DNA of 56,391 nucleotides. Origin: Chitinophagales bacterium (GTDB taxonomy: Bacteria; Bacteroidota; Bacteroidia; Chitinophagales; Saprospiraceae). The notes under the pieces are model-generated. The model saw only the letters and a program-made list of their open reading frames with translations. It had not been told where the DNA came from and made no database searches. A program made the translations under genes and the position numbers. Where the stretch lies: assembly GCA_026928325.1 (NCBI GenBank), contig JAIXKS010000052.1:11613-68003 (forward strand), read 5' to 3'. This document shows, piece after piece, positions 8,438 through 17,407 of this stretch. Numbering within the stretch: position 1 is the stretch's first letter; every line of letters starts with the position of its first letter.

Positions 8438-9808
8438 ATGATTAAAAAACATTTTCTTCTTGTCTTTTTGAGTTGTATTTGTATTAGCTACAACCATGCT
8501 CAGACACAGAAAGGGCAAATTCTCGAATCAGTCAACACTATTTTTCGTGACTTTAAACTTTCGGGAGACGGTAATACAATAGTGGCATTTGATATACCGG
8601 AAACAAGAACTTTTAAGTACACCAACGGAAAATGGAATGAAAAAGAAAGGATAACTAACAGAATTTGGGATTTTTATGAGCTATCCGAAGACGGGTCAGT
8701 TTTTGCAGGTACATATAAAGACAGAATAACAGGAAAAACTAAACTTGATGTTTATGATTTTGTGGAAGACCGTTGGGTACTAAGATCAGAAATGGAGGAC
8801 TTAGTATTTGAAAGGAAAATTCATACCGACCAGGGACATTTTTTTACTTTATCCCATGACGGCAATACATTAGCAGTACTGAACCATACTAAGTATAATG
8901 AAGCAAAGACTTTTGTAAATTTATTGGAATATATCAATGGTCGTTGGAATTTAGTTTATGAAACGACATTAGAGGATTTTATTGAGCCTTATGCACAGTT
9001 TGACGGCAATTCCCAAAAACTATTTGTAAAAGGATTGCAATACCGGAATTTGTTTTATAATAAAATTGAATTGTTTGTCAAAGAAAATGGTATTTGGACA
9101 GATCTCAATATTATACCTGATGTGTATAAGGAATATATCCCTTTCATTAAGTTCAATATAAATGGAAATGCTTTTCATTGTTTATCGGGTTCATGGGAAG
9201 ATACAATACACTCAATCGCAATCGAAAAATATGATATCGTTGGGAATGAAATTGTAAAGACATTTAGTCAGGAACTACCCGGTATTGAAACCGATGTTAT
9301 AGACATTTCGGGAGATGGCAGATATTTTCTTTCCGGCTACAACCCTTACACAATAGATACGTTACCAGTATTATACAAATATATTGATGATAAGTACGTA
9401 GAGCAAATAACAACCTTAAAATCCCGGGATCCGGAAAGACCTTACTTATCTCATATACAATTATCTGATAATGGTTCTACTATTGGTATCCACGTAAGCG
9501 ATGAAGCATCTTCGGGTCAGCTTCATTTTAAAAGTCAGATTATACTTTACTCATTTTCTGATGTATCATCACTGAAACCAGAAGAGTACCGGGTTCCGGC
9601 CTTGCGTATTTATCCCAATCCTACAAGTGACTATATACATGTAGATTTACCGGCATATCCGGTGGACTTTGTACTGATGAATGTAATGGGAGAAGTCAAA
9701 TTGCAAGGAAAATTATTGTCAAATACATTAGATATGTCTTCTGTTCCACCTGGAATTTATGTTCTAAGTATTGAAAATACAGGTATTGTTAAAGTAGTGA
9801 AGATTTGA
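8438..9808 (+). CDS. Exported propeller-like protein with T9SS sorting domain
   Basis: This 456-residue protein has a signal peptide (MIKKHFLLVFLSCICISYNHAQ) and a C-terminal T9SS type A sorting domain (LRIYPNPTSDYIHVDLP ... GIYVLSIEN ... VKVVKI), so it should be exported and attached to, or released from, the cell surface. The middle contains about five repeats of the form LSGDGNTIVAF, LSEDGSVFAG, LSHDGNTLAVL, ISGDGRYFLSG and LSDNGSTIGI, suggesting a beta-propeller-like fold. No enzymatic motif is visible. I use the ATG at 8438 rather than the TTG at 8429 because it starts the signal peptide directly. The start lies 17 bases from the end of the IS30 element, so the original promoter is gone. 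Confidence 0.8.
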   Translation: MIKKHFLLVFLSCICISYNHAQTQKGQILESVNTIFRDFKLSGDGNTIVAFDIPETRTFKYTNGKWNEKERITNRIWDFYELSEDGSVFAGTYKDRITGKTKLDVYDFVEDRWVLRSEMEDLVFERKIHTDQGHFFTLSHDGNTLAVLNHTKYNEAKTFVNLLEYINGRWNLVYETTLEDFIEPYAQFDGNSQKLFVKGLQYRNLFYNKIELFVKENGIWTDLNIIPDVYKEYIPFIKFNINGNAFHCLSGSWEDTIHSIAIEKYDIVGNEIVKTFSQELPGIETDVIDISGDGRYFLSGYNPYTIDTLPVLYKYIDDKYVEQITTLKSRDPERPYLSHIQLSDNGSTIGIHVSDEASSGQLHFKSQIILYSFSDVSSLKPEEYRVPALRIYPNPTSDYIHVDLPAYPVDFVLMNVMGEVKLQGKLLSNTLDMSSVPPGIYVLSIENTGIVKVVKI

Positions 9809-9903
9809 TAATTTTGCTGTTACTTCCCTTGTATTTCTATACAAATATTGTCACTTACATTACGTTCTGACCAATTAATTTTTACCGAATAGTAAAGTTT
9901 TTG

Positions 9904-9911
9904 TATCTTTG
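9904..9911 (+). promoter_or_regulatory. Bacteroidota -7 box for the subtilisin-like protease
   Basis: TATCTTTG, an exact TAnnTTTG match, ends 22 bases before the protease start codon at 9934, implying a short leader. A clear -33 TTG is not seen. Confidence 0.6.
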
Positions 9912-9933
9912 ACAACGTAATTGAACTTGGTGT

Positions 9934-12849
9934 ATGATACATAGGTTGATTTTAATGGTAGCGATATGCTGTATTTCGGTTTTTCAGCATACGGCTCAAA
10001 GTCAGTGGCGCAGCTCGTCTGATGTCATTCCCGGGCAATATATCGTACAGTTATCAGACCATAATGCATTAGACCAATTTAAGACTTTTGTTTTCACCAT
10101 TTCTTCTGATACAGTGATTATACGGTCTATCATGCAGCAACCTTTTGAGTTGTATTTATTGGACTTTGGACCGACATCGCAATATGATTATACAGAAGTT
10201 TTAAAACGATATCCCGGATTGCAAACGGTTATGCCCAACAGAAGATTAATCAATCGTGCTGTTCCGGACGACCCATTGCTTATCAACCAATGGCAATATA
10301 ACAATACCGGCGCAAATGGCGGACTACCAGGTGCTGACTTGGATATGTACAATGCGTGGGATATCACAACCGGAGGAACCAATTATTTAGGCGATACCAT
10401 TGTCGTCTGTGTCATTGATGATGGTGTCAATGGCAATCATATCGACCTTAAATCCAATATGTGGCTCAATCATCACGAAATTCCCGACAATGGCATAGAT
10501 GACGACGGGAATGGCTACATAGATGACTATCTGGGATGGAACATCAAGTTTGGCAATGATAGTCTTTATTATGGTGGTAGCCATGGCACACCTGTAACCG
10601 GGATTATCGGTGCAAAAGGTGATAATGGTATAGGCGTCAGTGGTGTCAATTGGAATATTAAAATCATGCCCGTCAACTACGGCGATGCCACTGAAGCAAA
10701 TGCACTCGGTGCTTATGCCTATGCCTACGCTATGCGCAAATTATATAACGATACGCAGGGTAAAAAAGGTGCTTTTGTAGTAGCTACCAATTCTTCTTGG
10801 GGCATCGATAATGTTTTTGCAGAGGAAGCGCCTATTTGGTGTTCCTTGTACGACTCCTTAGGTGCTATCGGGATTATCAATATCGCTGCTACCACCAATA
10901 AAAATACGGATGTTGATACAGCAGGAGATCTACCTACGACTTGTACGTCTCCTTATCTCATCTCTGTTACTAATATTAATCAATTAGACCAAAAAGTCAC
11001 CGGAGCCGGATATGGTCGCAAATCCATCGACTTGGGCGCTTATGGTCAACAAGTCTATACATTAAACCGAACAAATTACGGAAATTTTGGAGGAACTTCC
11101 GCAGCGACACCTCATGTGACCGGCGTTATAGCCTTACTGTATGCGGTTGGATGTCCGGTATTCGATTCTATAGTCATTGACAATCCTGCCGGAGCTGCAC
11201 GCATTGCTAGAGATATGATCTTTTATGGTACGCTACATCTACCCAGCTTAAAAAACGTAACTACGACAGGTGGTAAACTCAACGCTTATAGAAGCTTGGC
11301 CAATCTCCAAGCGATTTGTTCTGATCGAATCCTTCCATCCGGTATATTGGCAACACCCAACGATAGCGGCATCCAAATATCTTGGGTCATTGGCTCTGAG
11401 CCATCGATCAATCTAAGATACCGAAAGGCTGAAGATCTAGTCTGGATCGTCATCGAAAATTTCAAAAATGGAGATACAATCACTGGTCTCGATTTTTGTA
11501 CCGCATACGAAATTCAATGGGCAAGTAATGCAGGTCTCTTCCCAGACACCTACGGGTATTCTAGCTTCGTACATACTCAAGGTTGCTGTAGCATTCCGAA
11601 GATCACCAATATTCAGACTAGTGGAGACCAGATCGCTTTTTCGATCCAATCTTCTGACAATGCACAATACCTCATCCGATATTTTAATCCATCTGTATCC
11701 GATACATCCTACATTTTATTGGAAGGTGATACTTTGGTATTCGACCAACTGCCCGAATGCTATGCCCTAAGTTTTAGCGTGCAAGCCCAATGCTTGACGT
11801 ATAACAATCAATCTGCATTTACTGACACGAAATATATCAGTACTTCCTGCCAATCGTGTACTGCGCTGGACTATTGTACTTCGTTGCGCAATAACGCCAA
11901 TCAAGAGTGGATAGCATCCTTCTCAATCGACAATCAATCCATGGAATCGGGCGCTGCGGCTTCCGGTTATAGCGATTTTGCAGGTGTCAATGTCTTTAAT
12001 CTCAAACGAGATACTTACTATCAATTTCATCTGACAGCAGGTTATAAATCTAGTGCCTATGCAGAGCACTTCAAAATATTTATTGATTTTAATCAAGACG
12101 GAATCTGGAGTACAGATGAACTCGTATTTCAAACGCAAGTACCCTTTCGAACCAGTTTAATAGAAAATATTTTTATTCCGGAGTCCGCTAAAACTGGTTA
12201 TACTCGAATGCGTCTGATGCTTTCGTATGAAAATTTTGACAATGCCTGCGAATTTGATAATTTTGAATACGGCGAGGTCGAAGATTATTGTGTCTGGATT
12301 TCGAGTACCTGTGACGCTAATGCCGAGTCTTCGGTTTCGGTCGGAACAGATAGTGCTATTATTACCTTAGCTTTTCCTGGAGATATACCCGAAAAAACCG
12401 ACTTATATTGGAAAGAAATAGATTCAGACGACTGGTCAAAGGTTGCTGTAACGGATGCAACCATTATCTTGAACGGGTTAAAAGACTGTACGAAATACCA
12501 GTACTTCCTCCAATACCAATGCCAAAATACAGAGACTTTCAACTCAAAAACGATGACATTTAAAACCAAATGTATCGTAAACACGCTAGAATACATGATT
12601 GACGCACTGGTATTCCCTAATCCCGTAGATGATATTTTGTACTTAGACATCTCTGGATATCCATCCAAACCTTGGTCCGTGCAACTTACAGACGTATTGG
12701 GCAATATCTTACCCATCAACTGGTTTCACCATAACGAGGAGATACTCCAGGCAAATACGAGCCACTTAGCATCGGGCATATATTTTATGACGATTTCTAA
12801 TCCACAAAATAAAATGATGACACATACGATTAAATTCGTAAAAAAATGA
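9934..12849 (+). CDS. Subtilisin-like (S8) serine protease with T9SS sorting domain
   Basis: This 971-residue exported protease has a signal peptide (residues 1 to about 22, ending HTAQS). The catalytic triad of the S8 family is complete: Asp162 in VCVIDDGVNG, His217 in GGSHGTPVTG and Ser389 in GGTSAATPHVTGVIALL. The oxyanion Asn is in NSSWG. After the protease domain come fibronectin III-like segments (ISWVIGSEPSINLRYR; YEIQWAS). A GEVED domain follows at about 645-785, with the naming motif FEYGEVEDYC. The T9SS sorting tail is VFPNPVDDILYLDISGYPS ... GIYFMTISN. It should act outside the cell on proteins. It has its own promoter box and no neighbour in a tight operon. Confidence 0.95.
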   Translation: MIHRLILMVAICCISVFQHTAQSQWRSSSDVIPGQYIVQLSDHNALDQFKTFVFTISSDTVIIRSIMQQPFELYLLDFGPTSQYDYTEVLKRYPGLQTVMPNRRLINRAVPDDPLLINQWQYNNTGANGGLPGADLDMYNAWDITTGGTNYLGDTIVVCVIDDGVNGNHIDLKSNMWLNHHEIPDNGIDDDGNGYIDDYLGWNIKFGNDSLYYGGSHGTPVTGIIGAKGDNGIGVSGVNWNIKIMPVNYGDATEANALGAYAYAYAMRKLYNDTQGKKGAFVVATNSSWGIDNVFAEEAPIWCSLYDSLGAIGIINIAATTNKNTDVDTAGDLPTTCTSPYLISVTNINQLDQKVTGAGYGRKSIDLGAYGQQVYTLNRTNYGNFGGTSAATPHVTGVIALLYAVGCPVFDSIVIDNPAGAARIARDMIFYGTLHLPSLKNVTTTGGKLNAYRSLANLQAICSDRILPSGILATPNDSGIQISWVIGSEPSINLRYRKAEDLVWIVIENFKNGDTITGLDFCTAYEIQWASNAGLFPDTYGYSSFVHTQGCCSIPKITNIQTSGDQIAFSIQSSDNAQYLIRYFNPSVSDTSYILLEGDTLVFDQLPECYALSFSVQAQCLTYNNQSAFTDTKYISTSCQSCTALDYCTSLRNNANQEWIASFSIDNQSMESGAAASGYSDFAGVNVFNLKRDTYYQFHLTAGYKSSAYAEHFKIFIDFNQDGIWSTDELVFQTQVPFRTSLIENIFIPESAKTGYTRMRLMLSYENFDNACEFDNFEYGEVEDYCVWISSTCDANAESSVSVGTDSAIITLAFPGDIPEKTDLYWKEIDSDDWSKVAVTDATIILNGLKDCTKYQYFLQYQCQNTETFNSKTMTFKTKCIVNTLEYMIDALVFPNPVDDILYLDISGYPSKPWSVQLTDVLGNILPINWFHHNEEILQANTSHLASGIYFMTISNPQNKMMTHTIKFVKK

Positions 12850-12973
12850 ACTTAAAAATAGTCCTTTTCTCCTAAAAAACAAAAGTTACAACACCTCCGA
12901 AAAGGAAATATTCGTACTAAAAAAATCACACCTTCCTGGGCTATCTTTATAATTTCCGACATGTAACATCTAA

Positions 12974-13044
12974 ATTTAGTGCGGTCATAAACACCTGATG
13001 ATCAATAAAGTGATATTTTTATTAGTACATTAACCGCACTAAAT
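12974..13044. repeat. MITE-like palindromic element, 71 bases
   Basis: Perfect 12-base terminal inverted repeats (ATTTAGTGCGGT ... ACCGCACTAAAT) enclose 47 AT-rich bases. The end TAGTGCGGTCATAAA resembles the ends of the elements at 16713-16875 and 48158-48218 (TAGTGCGCTGTCTATAAA; TAGTGCTCTGCCTATAAA). No coding capacity. Together with the next repeat it fills most of the 504-base gap between the protease gene and ligA. Confidence 0.65.
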
Positions 13045-13058
13045 AGTATTTTAGCTGG

Positions 13059-13207
13059 ATTCAAATCAACGATATAAAACCGGTCTTAGATTCATTATAA
13101 AAAATTACATTGTTCAAGGCTGAAAACACGGACATAACCTTTGCTATGTCGAGTATTTCTAACGCAGAAATTGGATATTTTTTAAATCAGATTGAGCTTA
13201 TTTGAAT
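13059..13207. repeat. Dispersed non-coding element with hairpin core
   Basis: Ends in the inverted repeat ATTCAAAT/ATTTGAAT. The core at 13144-13164 (CTATGTCGAGTATTTCTAACG) matches 16798-16818 at 19 of 21 bases and is preceded in both by CAAGGC and a run of A. A hairpin GACATA/TATGTC lies in the core. It is AT-rich with no open frame. The remainder of the gap up to ligA holds no gene. Confidence 0.6.
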
Positions 13208-13338
13208 GTCAATTTCGTATTAAAATCAAAAAGCATAGCCATCCATGGTTACAGATAATAAATTCAGTAAAACGTCTGATTTGAAGCTATTTTGGCGCAT
13301 AATAGATTTTCTAATGCGTAATTTGGGATTATTATACC

Positions 13339-13346
13339 TATTTTTG
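13339..13346 (+). promoter_or_regulatory. Bacteroidota -7 box for ligA
   Basis: TATTTTTG ends only seven bases before the first ATG of ligA (13354). If transcription starts about seven bases downstream, translation would begin leaderless at 13354, or more normally at the second ATG, 13366. Confidence 0.5.
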
Positions 13347-13353
13347 CATTCTA

Positions 13354-15510
13354 ATGCATATCGACATGTACACAGCGGAAAATCAACATCATTACTCAGA
13401 TTTAACTCGACAATTTCTCGAAAACCCAGCTAAAGAAAGCAACCTTGAGGATCTAAAAAAAATCCTCGTCTATCATGAATACAAATATTATGTCGAGGAC
13501 GATCCTACGATTTCAGACCACGAATATGACTTACTGTATAAGCAACTTGAAGCCATCGAAGCTGCACATCCGGAATTAATCACCGTTGACTCTCCGACAC
13601 AACGAGTAAGTAGTGACCTCTCGGGAGATTTTCAGCAAGTACACCATATAGTTCCAATGTTGTCCTTAGCCAATTCTTACAACGAAGAAGACCTGAATGA
13701 CTTTGATGCCTCCATAAAGAAATTGTGCCAATTACCTTTAGATGCCGCTGTCGAATATGTGGTAGAACCAAAATTTGATGGTGGAAGTATTGCCCTCGTG
13801 TATGAAAATGATCTGTTTGTAAGGGCAGCAACCCGAGGCAATGGTACTGTCGGCGAAGAAATGACACCCAATGCCCGTATTATGCCCAGTATTCCGCTCA
13901 AAGCCAACTTTTCAAAACACCATATCGTTAAGGCTGAACTTCGTGGCGAAGCCCTTATCCGCAAAGACAATTTTGACCGTATCAACACAGAAAGAGAAAA
14001 AGAAGGCTTGCCACTTTTTGCCAATCCACGAAATGCCGCTACAGGTGGCTTACGCACCAAAGACCCGATAGAAACCCGAAAAAGGGCATTAGAAGCCTTC
14101 GTCTATCAATTGGCTTATGCCATCGACGACGAGGGCGTATCTCAATTACCTGCTTTCAATACGCATTTTGCAGGTATTCAACTATTAGGAAGCCTCGGTT
14201 TTAAAATCCCGGAGCACGAAATGAAGCGCTGCAAAAACATCGAAGAAGTACACCAATTTGTACGACTTTGGGAAGCACGCCGCGATGACTATCCTTATGA
14301 AATCGACGGTATGGTCATCAAGGTAAATGACTTAAAAATGCAGGAAAAATGTGGTTTTACAGCACACCATCCTCGGTGGGCTATCGCCTTTAAATTTAAA
14401 GCCAAGCAAGCGACTAGCAAACTCATCGCCGTGGAATTTCAAGTAGGTAGGTTTGGTACAATAACGCCCGTAGCCAAGATTGAACCCATCTATCTGGCTG
14501 GTGTTACTGTCTCATCTATCTCCTTGCATAATGAGGATTTTATACGAAATAAAAATATTTGGTTAGGTGATACCGTTTTGGTTGAAAGAGCTGGAGATGT
14601 CATCCCTTATATCGTCAAATCCTTTCCTGAATTGCGCACCGGTAGCGAAAAGCCTATTGAATTTCCAACATTATGCCCAATAAATGACACACCCAATCCC
14701 ATCAAACTCATACAGGAAGAGGGCGAAGCTGCCTGGCGATGCCCTACATGTATCTGCGGTTTAGTGGACTTACAAAAGATGATTTTCCACGCTTCCAAGG
14801 AAGCCATGGACATCGAAGGATTTGGAAAATCCATTGTCGAAAGGTTTTATGACCTCCATTGGATCAAAGACATGAGCGATATTTACAATCTAGATTACGA
14901 ACAGATTAAACAATTAGATGGGTTCGGCGTCAAATCCGCTGAAAACCTCAAAAATGCAGTAGAAAAAGCTAAAAAAAATCCCATCCATCGTGTCCTACAT
15001 GCCCTGAGCATCCATCACTTGGGTAAAAAAGCAAGCAAGTTAATTGCCGAACAAATAAATCATGTCTTAGACCTTAAAAATTGGACGATGGAGCGTTATC
15101 TAGAAATCAAGGATATCGGCCCGGTAGTAGCCCAAAATGTCATTCAGTGGTTTGCCAATGATGCCAATATCGCTATGTTGGAACGCATGGAATCTTACGG
15201 TGTCAATCTAGCTCAAACCGAAGAAGATAAACCATTAAAAGTATCCCAAGACGGTGTTTTTTACGGAAAAACAATCCTATTTACTGGAACATTGCAGCGT
15301 ATGGGTAGAAAAGAAGCCGAAGAAAAAGCTGCCCTAGCCGGTGCTCAAAATGTATCCGGAGTCAGCAGCAAACTCAATATCTTAGTCGTAGGAGAAAAAG
15401 CCGGTTCTAAACTCAAAAAAGCGCAAGATCTAGGAACTGTTCAAATCCTCAACGAAGATGAATTTATAACGCTAATCGAAGAAAATCAGGATATTAGTCC
15501 GGAGCATTAA
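13354..15510 (+). CDS. ligA: NAD-dependent DNA ligase LigA
   Basis: This ligase seals single-strand nicks during replication and repair, using NAD as adenylate donor. The 718-residue length fits the family. Domains in order: the Ia region (YYVEDDPTISDHEYDLLYKQL), the adenylation domain with active-site Lys140 in EPKFDGGS, the OB fold (VEFQVGRFGTITPVAKIEPI), a zinc finger (about 450-480), helix-hairpin-helix repeats and a C-terminal BRCT domain (about 640-715). The zinc finger looks altered: the first pair, normally CPxC, reads CPIN, while the second part (RCPTCICG) has an extra Cys. Residue 1 or 5 may be the true start, given the promoter box at 13339. The esterase gene begins two bases after its stop. 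Confidence 0.96.
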   Translation: MHIDMYTAENQHHYSDLTRQFLENPAKESNLEDLKKILVYHEYKYYVEDDPTISDHEYDLLYKQLEAIEAAHPELITVDSPTQRVSSDLSGDFQQVHHIVPMLSLANSYNEEDLNDFDASIKKLCQLPLDAAVEYVVEPKFDGGSIALVYENDLFVRAATRGNGTVGEEMTPNARIMPSIPLKANFSKHHIVKAELRGEALIRKDNFDRINTEREKEGLPLFANPRNAATGGLRTKDPIETRKRALEAFVYQLAYAIDDEGVSQLPAFNTHFAGIQLLGSLGFKIPEHEMKRCKNIEEVHQFVRLWEARRDDYPYEIDGMVIKVNDLKMQEKCGFTAHHPRWAIAFKFKAKQATSKLIAVEFQVGRFGTITPVAKIEPIYLAGVTVSSISLHNEDFIRNKNIWLGDTVLVERAGDVIPYIVKSFPELRTGSEKPIEFPTLCPINDTPNPIKLIQEEGEAAWRCPTCICGLVDLQKMIFHASKEAMDIEGFGKSIVERFYDLHWIKDMSDIYNLDYEQIKQLDGFGVKSAENLKNAVEKAKKNPIHRVLHALSIHHLGKKASKLIAEQINHVLDLKNWTMERYLEIKDIGPVVAQNVIQWFANDANIAMLERMESYGVNLAQTEEDKPLKVSQDGVFYGKTILFTGTLQRMGRKEAEEKAALAGAQNVSGVSSKLNILVVGEKAGSKLKKAQDLGTVQILNEDEFITLIEENQDISPEH

Positions 15511-15512
15511 AC

Positions 15513-16694
15513 ATGGATAGGCATTTAAATCAAAGCACATTGAAAATAATCTGGTTATTTATAATTGTCATTTTTTTAGCCAACTTTGTTCAAGCTCAAA
15601 ATACGGAAACGATTAAGTTTTATTCCACTGTCTTTCAGCGTGAAAGAACAATCCATATTACTACACCAGAATTTTATCAATACCAATCTAAAAAAGTAAA
15701 ATTACCCGTTATTTTCATTTTGGATGCCCAACATGAGTGGTTTGCAAATCCTAGCATCAATACCATTCGCTACCTCCAGTACACACATCAAATACCTCAA
15801 GCTCTAATAGTATCGATCCCACTTGAGGACAGAATTAAAGAATGTCAAATTCAATCACTTCAGGGTGAAGATTTATTGTTATATCAATTTATCGTACATG
15901 AGTTGGATGAAAAAATCCAAAAATACAATCCAAGCCAATACAAGATTATAATGGGTCATTCGTTTTCTGCCTCCTTTTCCTTGTATGCTTATCTAAAAAA
16001 CCCAACTTATTTTTCGGCAGTTATAGCACATACACCGTTAGACCATTTTAAAGATTTAATCATGGCATTTGAAGAAAATGAAAATATTGCTAAAGAAAAC
16101 ATATTCATTTCTGCAGGTGGCCAAGCAATGCACGAGGATTACTATCATAGAAATTCATTGGAAGCACTTAAAAGGGATTTTCCTTCTTTTTTCGATGCGA
16201 TTCATACAAATATTGCTAACAATACCAATCACAACGCAGTCCCAATCCTATCTACAGCTCCTTTTTTAACAAAACTATTTTCCTCATTTAATGGTCGATT
16301 TTCGCAAATCGCTAAAGTAAATGAGGCTTATACCTTAATCGAAATTCCAAAATCTATTGAAGAGGAAATCCGTAAAATAGAATCCGCATCTACTTTAGCA
16401 AATCATTTTTATCCTCCTGAAATAGCTGAATTCAATGGTTTGGCTTCCCGATATTGGAGCAGTAATTTAAATAATTTCGTCATCGAAATCTATAAAATGG
16501 GAATCAAATATTATCCTTATTATTTTGATTTTTATCTACAATTGTATTATTTACATATACCGATAGACCAACAAAAATCGAAAGAATATCTAAAAAAAGC
16601 AGAGAATCTTATAAATATTTTTGAAACAAATAGCATAGAAAAAGAAGCAATCATTGAAGAAATAATGAACGAAAAAGTAAAAAATGGTTGGTAA
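15513..16694 (+). CDS. Exported putative esterase (alpha/beta hydrolase)
   Basis: This 393-residue protein has an N-terminal hydrophobic export signal (IIWLFIIVIFLANFVQAQN). An esterase-D-like alpha/beta hydrolase domain follows. Its markers are the strand LPVIFILDAQHEW, the nucleophile elbow MGHSFSASFS with Ser150, and a likely catalytic His in NTNHNAVP. The layout matches the secreted putative-esterase family that cleaves acyl or siderophore esters; the substrate cannot be read from sequence. The C-terminal 100 residues are helical and TPR-like (LYYLHIPIDQQKSKEYLKKA). It starts two bases after ligA and is probably co-transcribed. Base composition is more AT-rich than ligA. The MITE-like repeat at 16713 begins 18 bases after its stop. 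Confidence 0.78.
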   Translation: MDRHLNQSTLKIIWLFIIVIFLANFVQAQNTETIKFYSTVFQRERTIHITTPEFYQYQSKKVKLPVIFILDAQHEWFANPSINTIRYLQYTHQIPQALIVSIPLEDRIKECQIQSLQGEDLLLYQFIVHELDEKIQKYNPSQYKIIMGHSFSASFSLYAYLKNPTYFSAVIAHTPLDHFKDLIMAFEENENIAKENIFISAGGQAMHEDYYHRNSLEALKRDFPSFFDAIHTNIANNTNHNAVPILSTAPFLTKLFSSFNGRFSQIAKVNEAYTLIEIPKSIEEEIRKIESASTLANHFYPPEIAEFNGLASRYWSSNLNNFVIEIYKMGIKYYPYYFDFYLQLYYLHIPIDQQKSKEYLKKAENLINIFETNSIEKEAIIEEIMNEKVKNGW

Positions 16695-16712
16695 AACAAG
16701 AGCTAGAACAAC

Positions 16713-16875
16713 TAGTGCGCTGTCTATAAAAAGACTTAAATTATAATGGACGTTATTTTTTTAAAGATCAAGGCAAAAAACGCAGGCATAGTCGTAACTA
16801 TGGCGAGTATTTTTAACGATGAGATTTGAAAAAAGAACAACATTTTATTAAGATTTTTTTGTGGACAGAGCACTA
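16713..16875. repeat. MITE-like element, 163 bases, TA-flanked
   Basis: Terminal inverted repeats TAGTGCGCTGTC / GACAGAGCACTA match at 11 of 12 positions. The TA at each outer end fits target-site TA insertion as in IS630/Tc1-type or related elements. The interior carries the dispersed hairpin core (16765-16838). The right arm (AAAAAGAAC...GTGGACAGAGCACTA) recurs nearly unchanged at 48175-48218. It has no coding capacity. It ends 46 bases before the bcp start, so bcp transcription may begin in or just after it. Confidence 0.75.
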
Positions 16876-16921
16876 TCTTATTGCTATCCAACCCAATACC
16901 ACAAAATCAATAAAAATAAAC

Positions 16922-17407
16922 ATGATTATGAATGCAAAAATCAATGGAAAAGTAAAAGTCGGCGATCCAATCCCAGCTTTTGAAGCCATGACTGAAAATG
17001 GCGAGCCTATTACTAATATTTCCCTTCTCGGAAATAAAAATATCATTTACTTTTATCCCAAAGATGATACTCCAGGCTGTACAAAAGAAGCATGTAACCT
17101 CCGCGACAATCATGACTTCTTCAAGGCCAATGGTTATACCATCTATGGCGTAAGCAAAGACAACGTAACCAAACATCAAAAATTCATCGCCAAGTATAGC
17201 CTACCATTTACCTTGATTGCTGACCCAGAACTCAAGATGCTCCATGCTTTTGGCTTCCACGGACCTAAAAAATTTATGGGTAGAACATCTCTAGGCACTT
17301 ACCGTACAACCGTAGTCACAGATGAAAACAATATCATCACACACATCATCTACGATGTAAAAACCGCAAACCATGCCGATCAACTCAGAGTAGCCTTAGG
17401 CCTATGA
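16922..17407 (+). CDS. bcp: Thioredoxin-dependent peroxiredoxin, Bcp/PrxQ type
   Basis: This 161-residue cytosolic peroxidase reduces hydrogen and organic peroxides using thioredoxin. The peroxidatic Cys53 is in DDTPGCTKEACNLRDN, and Cys58 five residues later is the resolving Cys typical of atypical two-Cys Bcp proteins. The rest (GYTIYGVSKDNVTKHQKF; YSLPFTLIADPELKML) matches the family throughout. I take the ATG at 16922, with 16928 as alternative. A longer open frame runs back to 16826 but would be encoded by the MITE-like repeat and adds no family sequence. It converges on the transglycosylase gene, with the two stop regions overlapping by six bases. Confidence 0.95.
   Translation: MIMNAKINGKVKVGDPIPAFEAMTENGEPITNISLLGNKNIIYFYPKDDTPGCTKEACNLRDNHDFFKANGYTIYGVSKDNVTKHQKFIAKYSLPFTLIADPELKMLHAFGFHGPKKFMGRTSLGTYRTTVVTDENNIITHIIYDVKTANHADQLRVALGL

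Noticed and set aside
16826-16921. N-terminal extension of the peroxiredoxin
   Set aside because: These 32 codons begin inside the MITE-like repeat, start with TTG and add no peroxiredoxin sequence.
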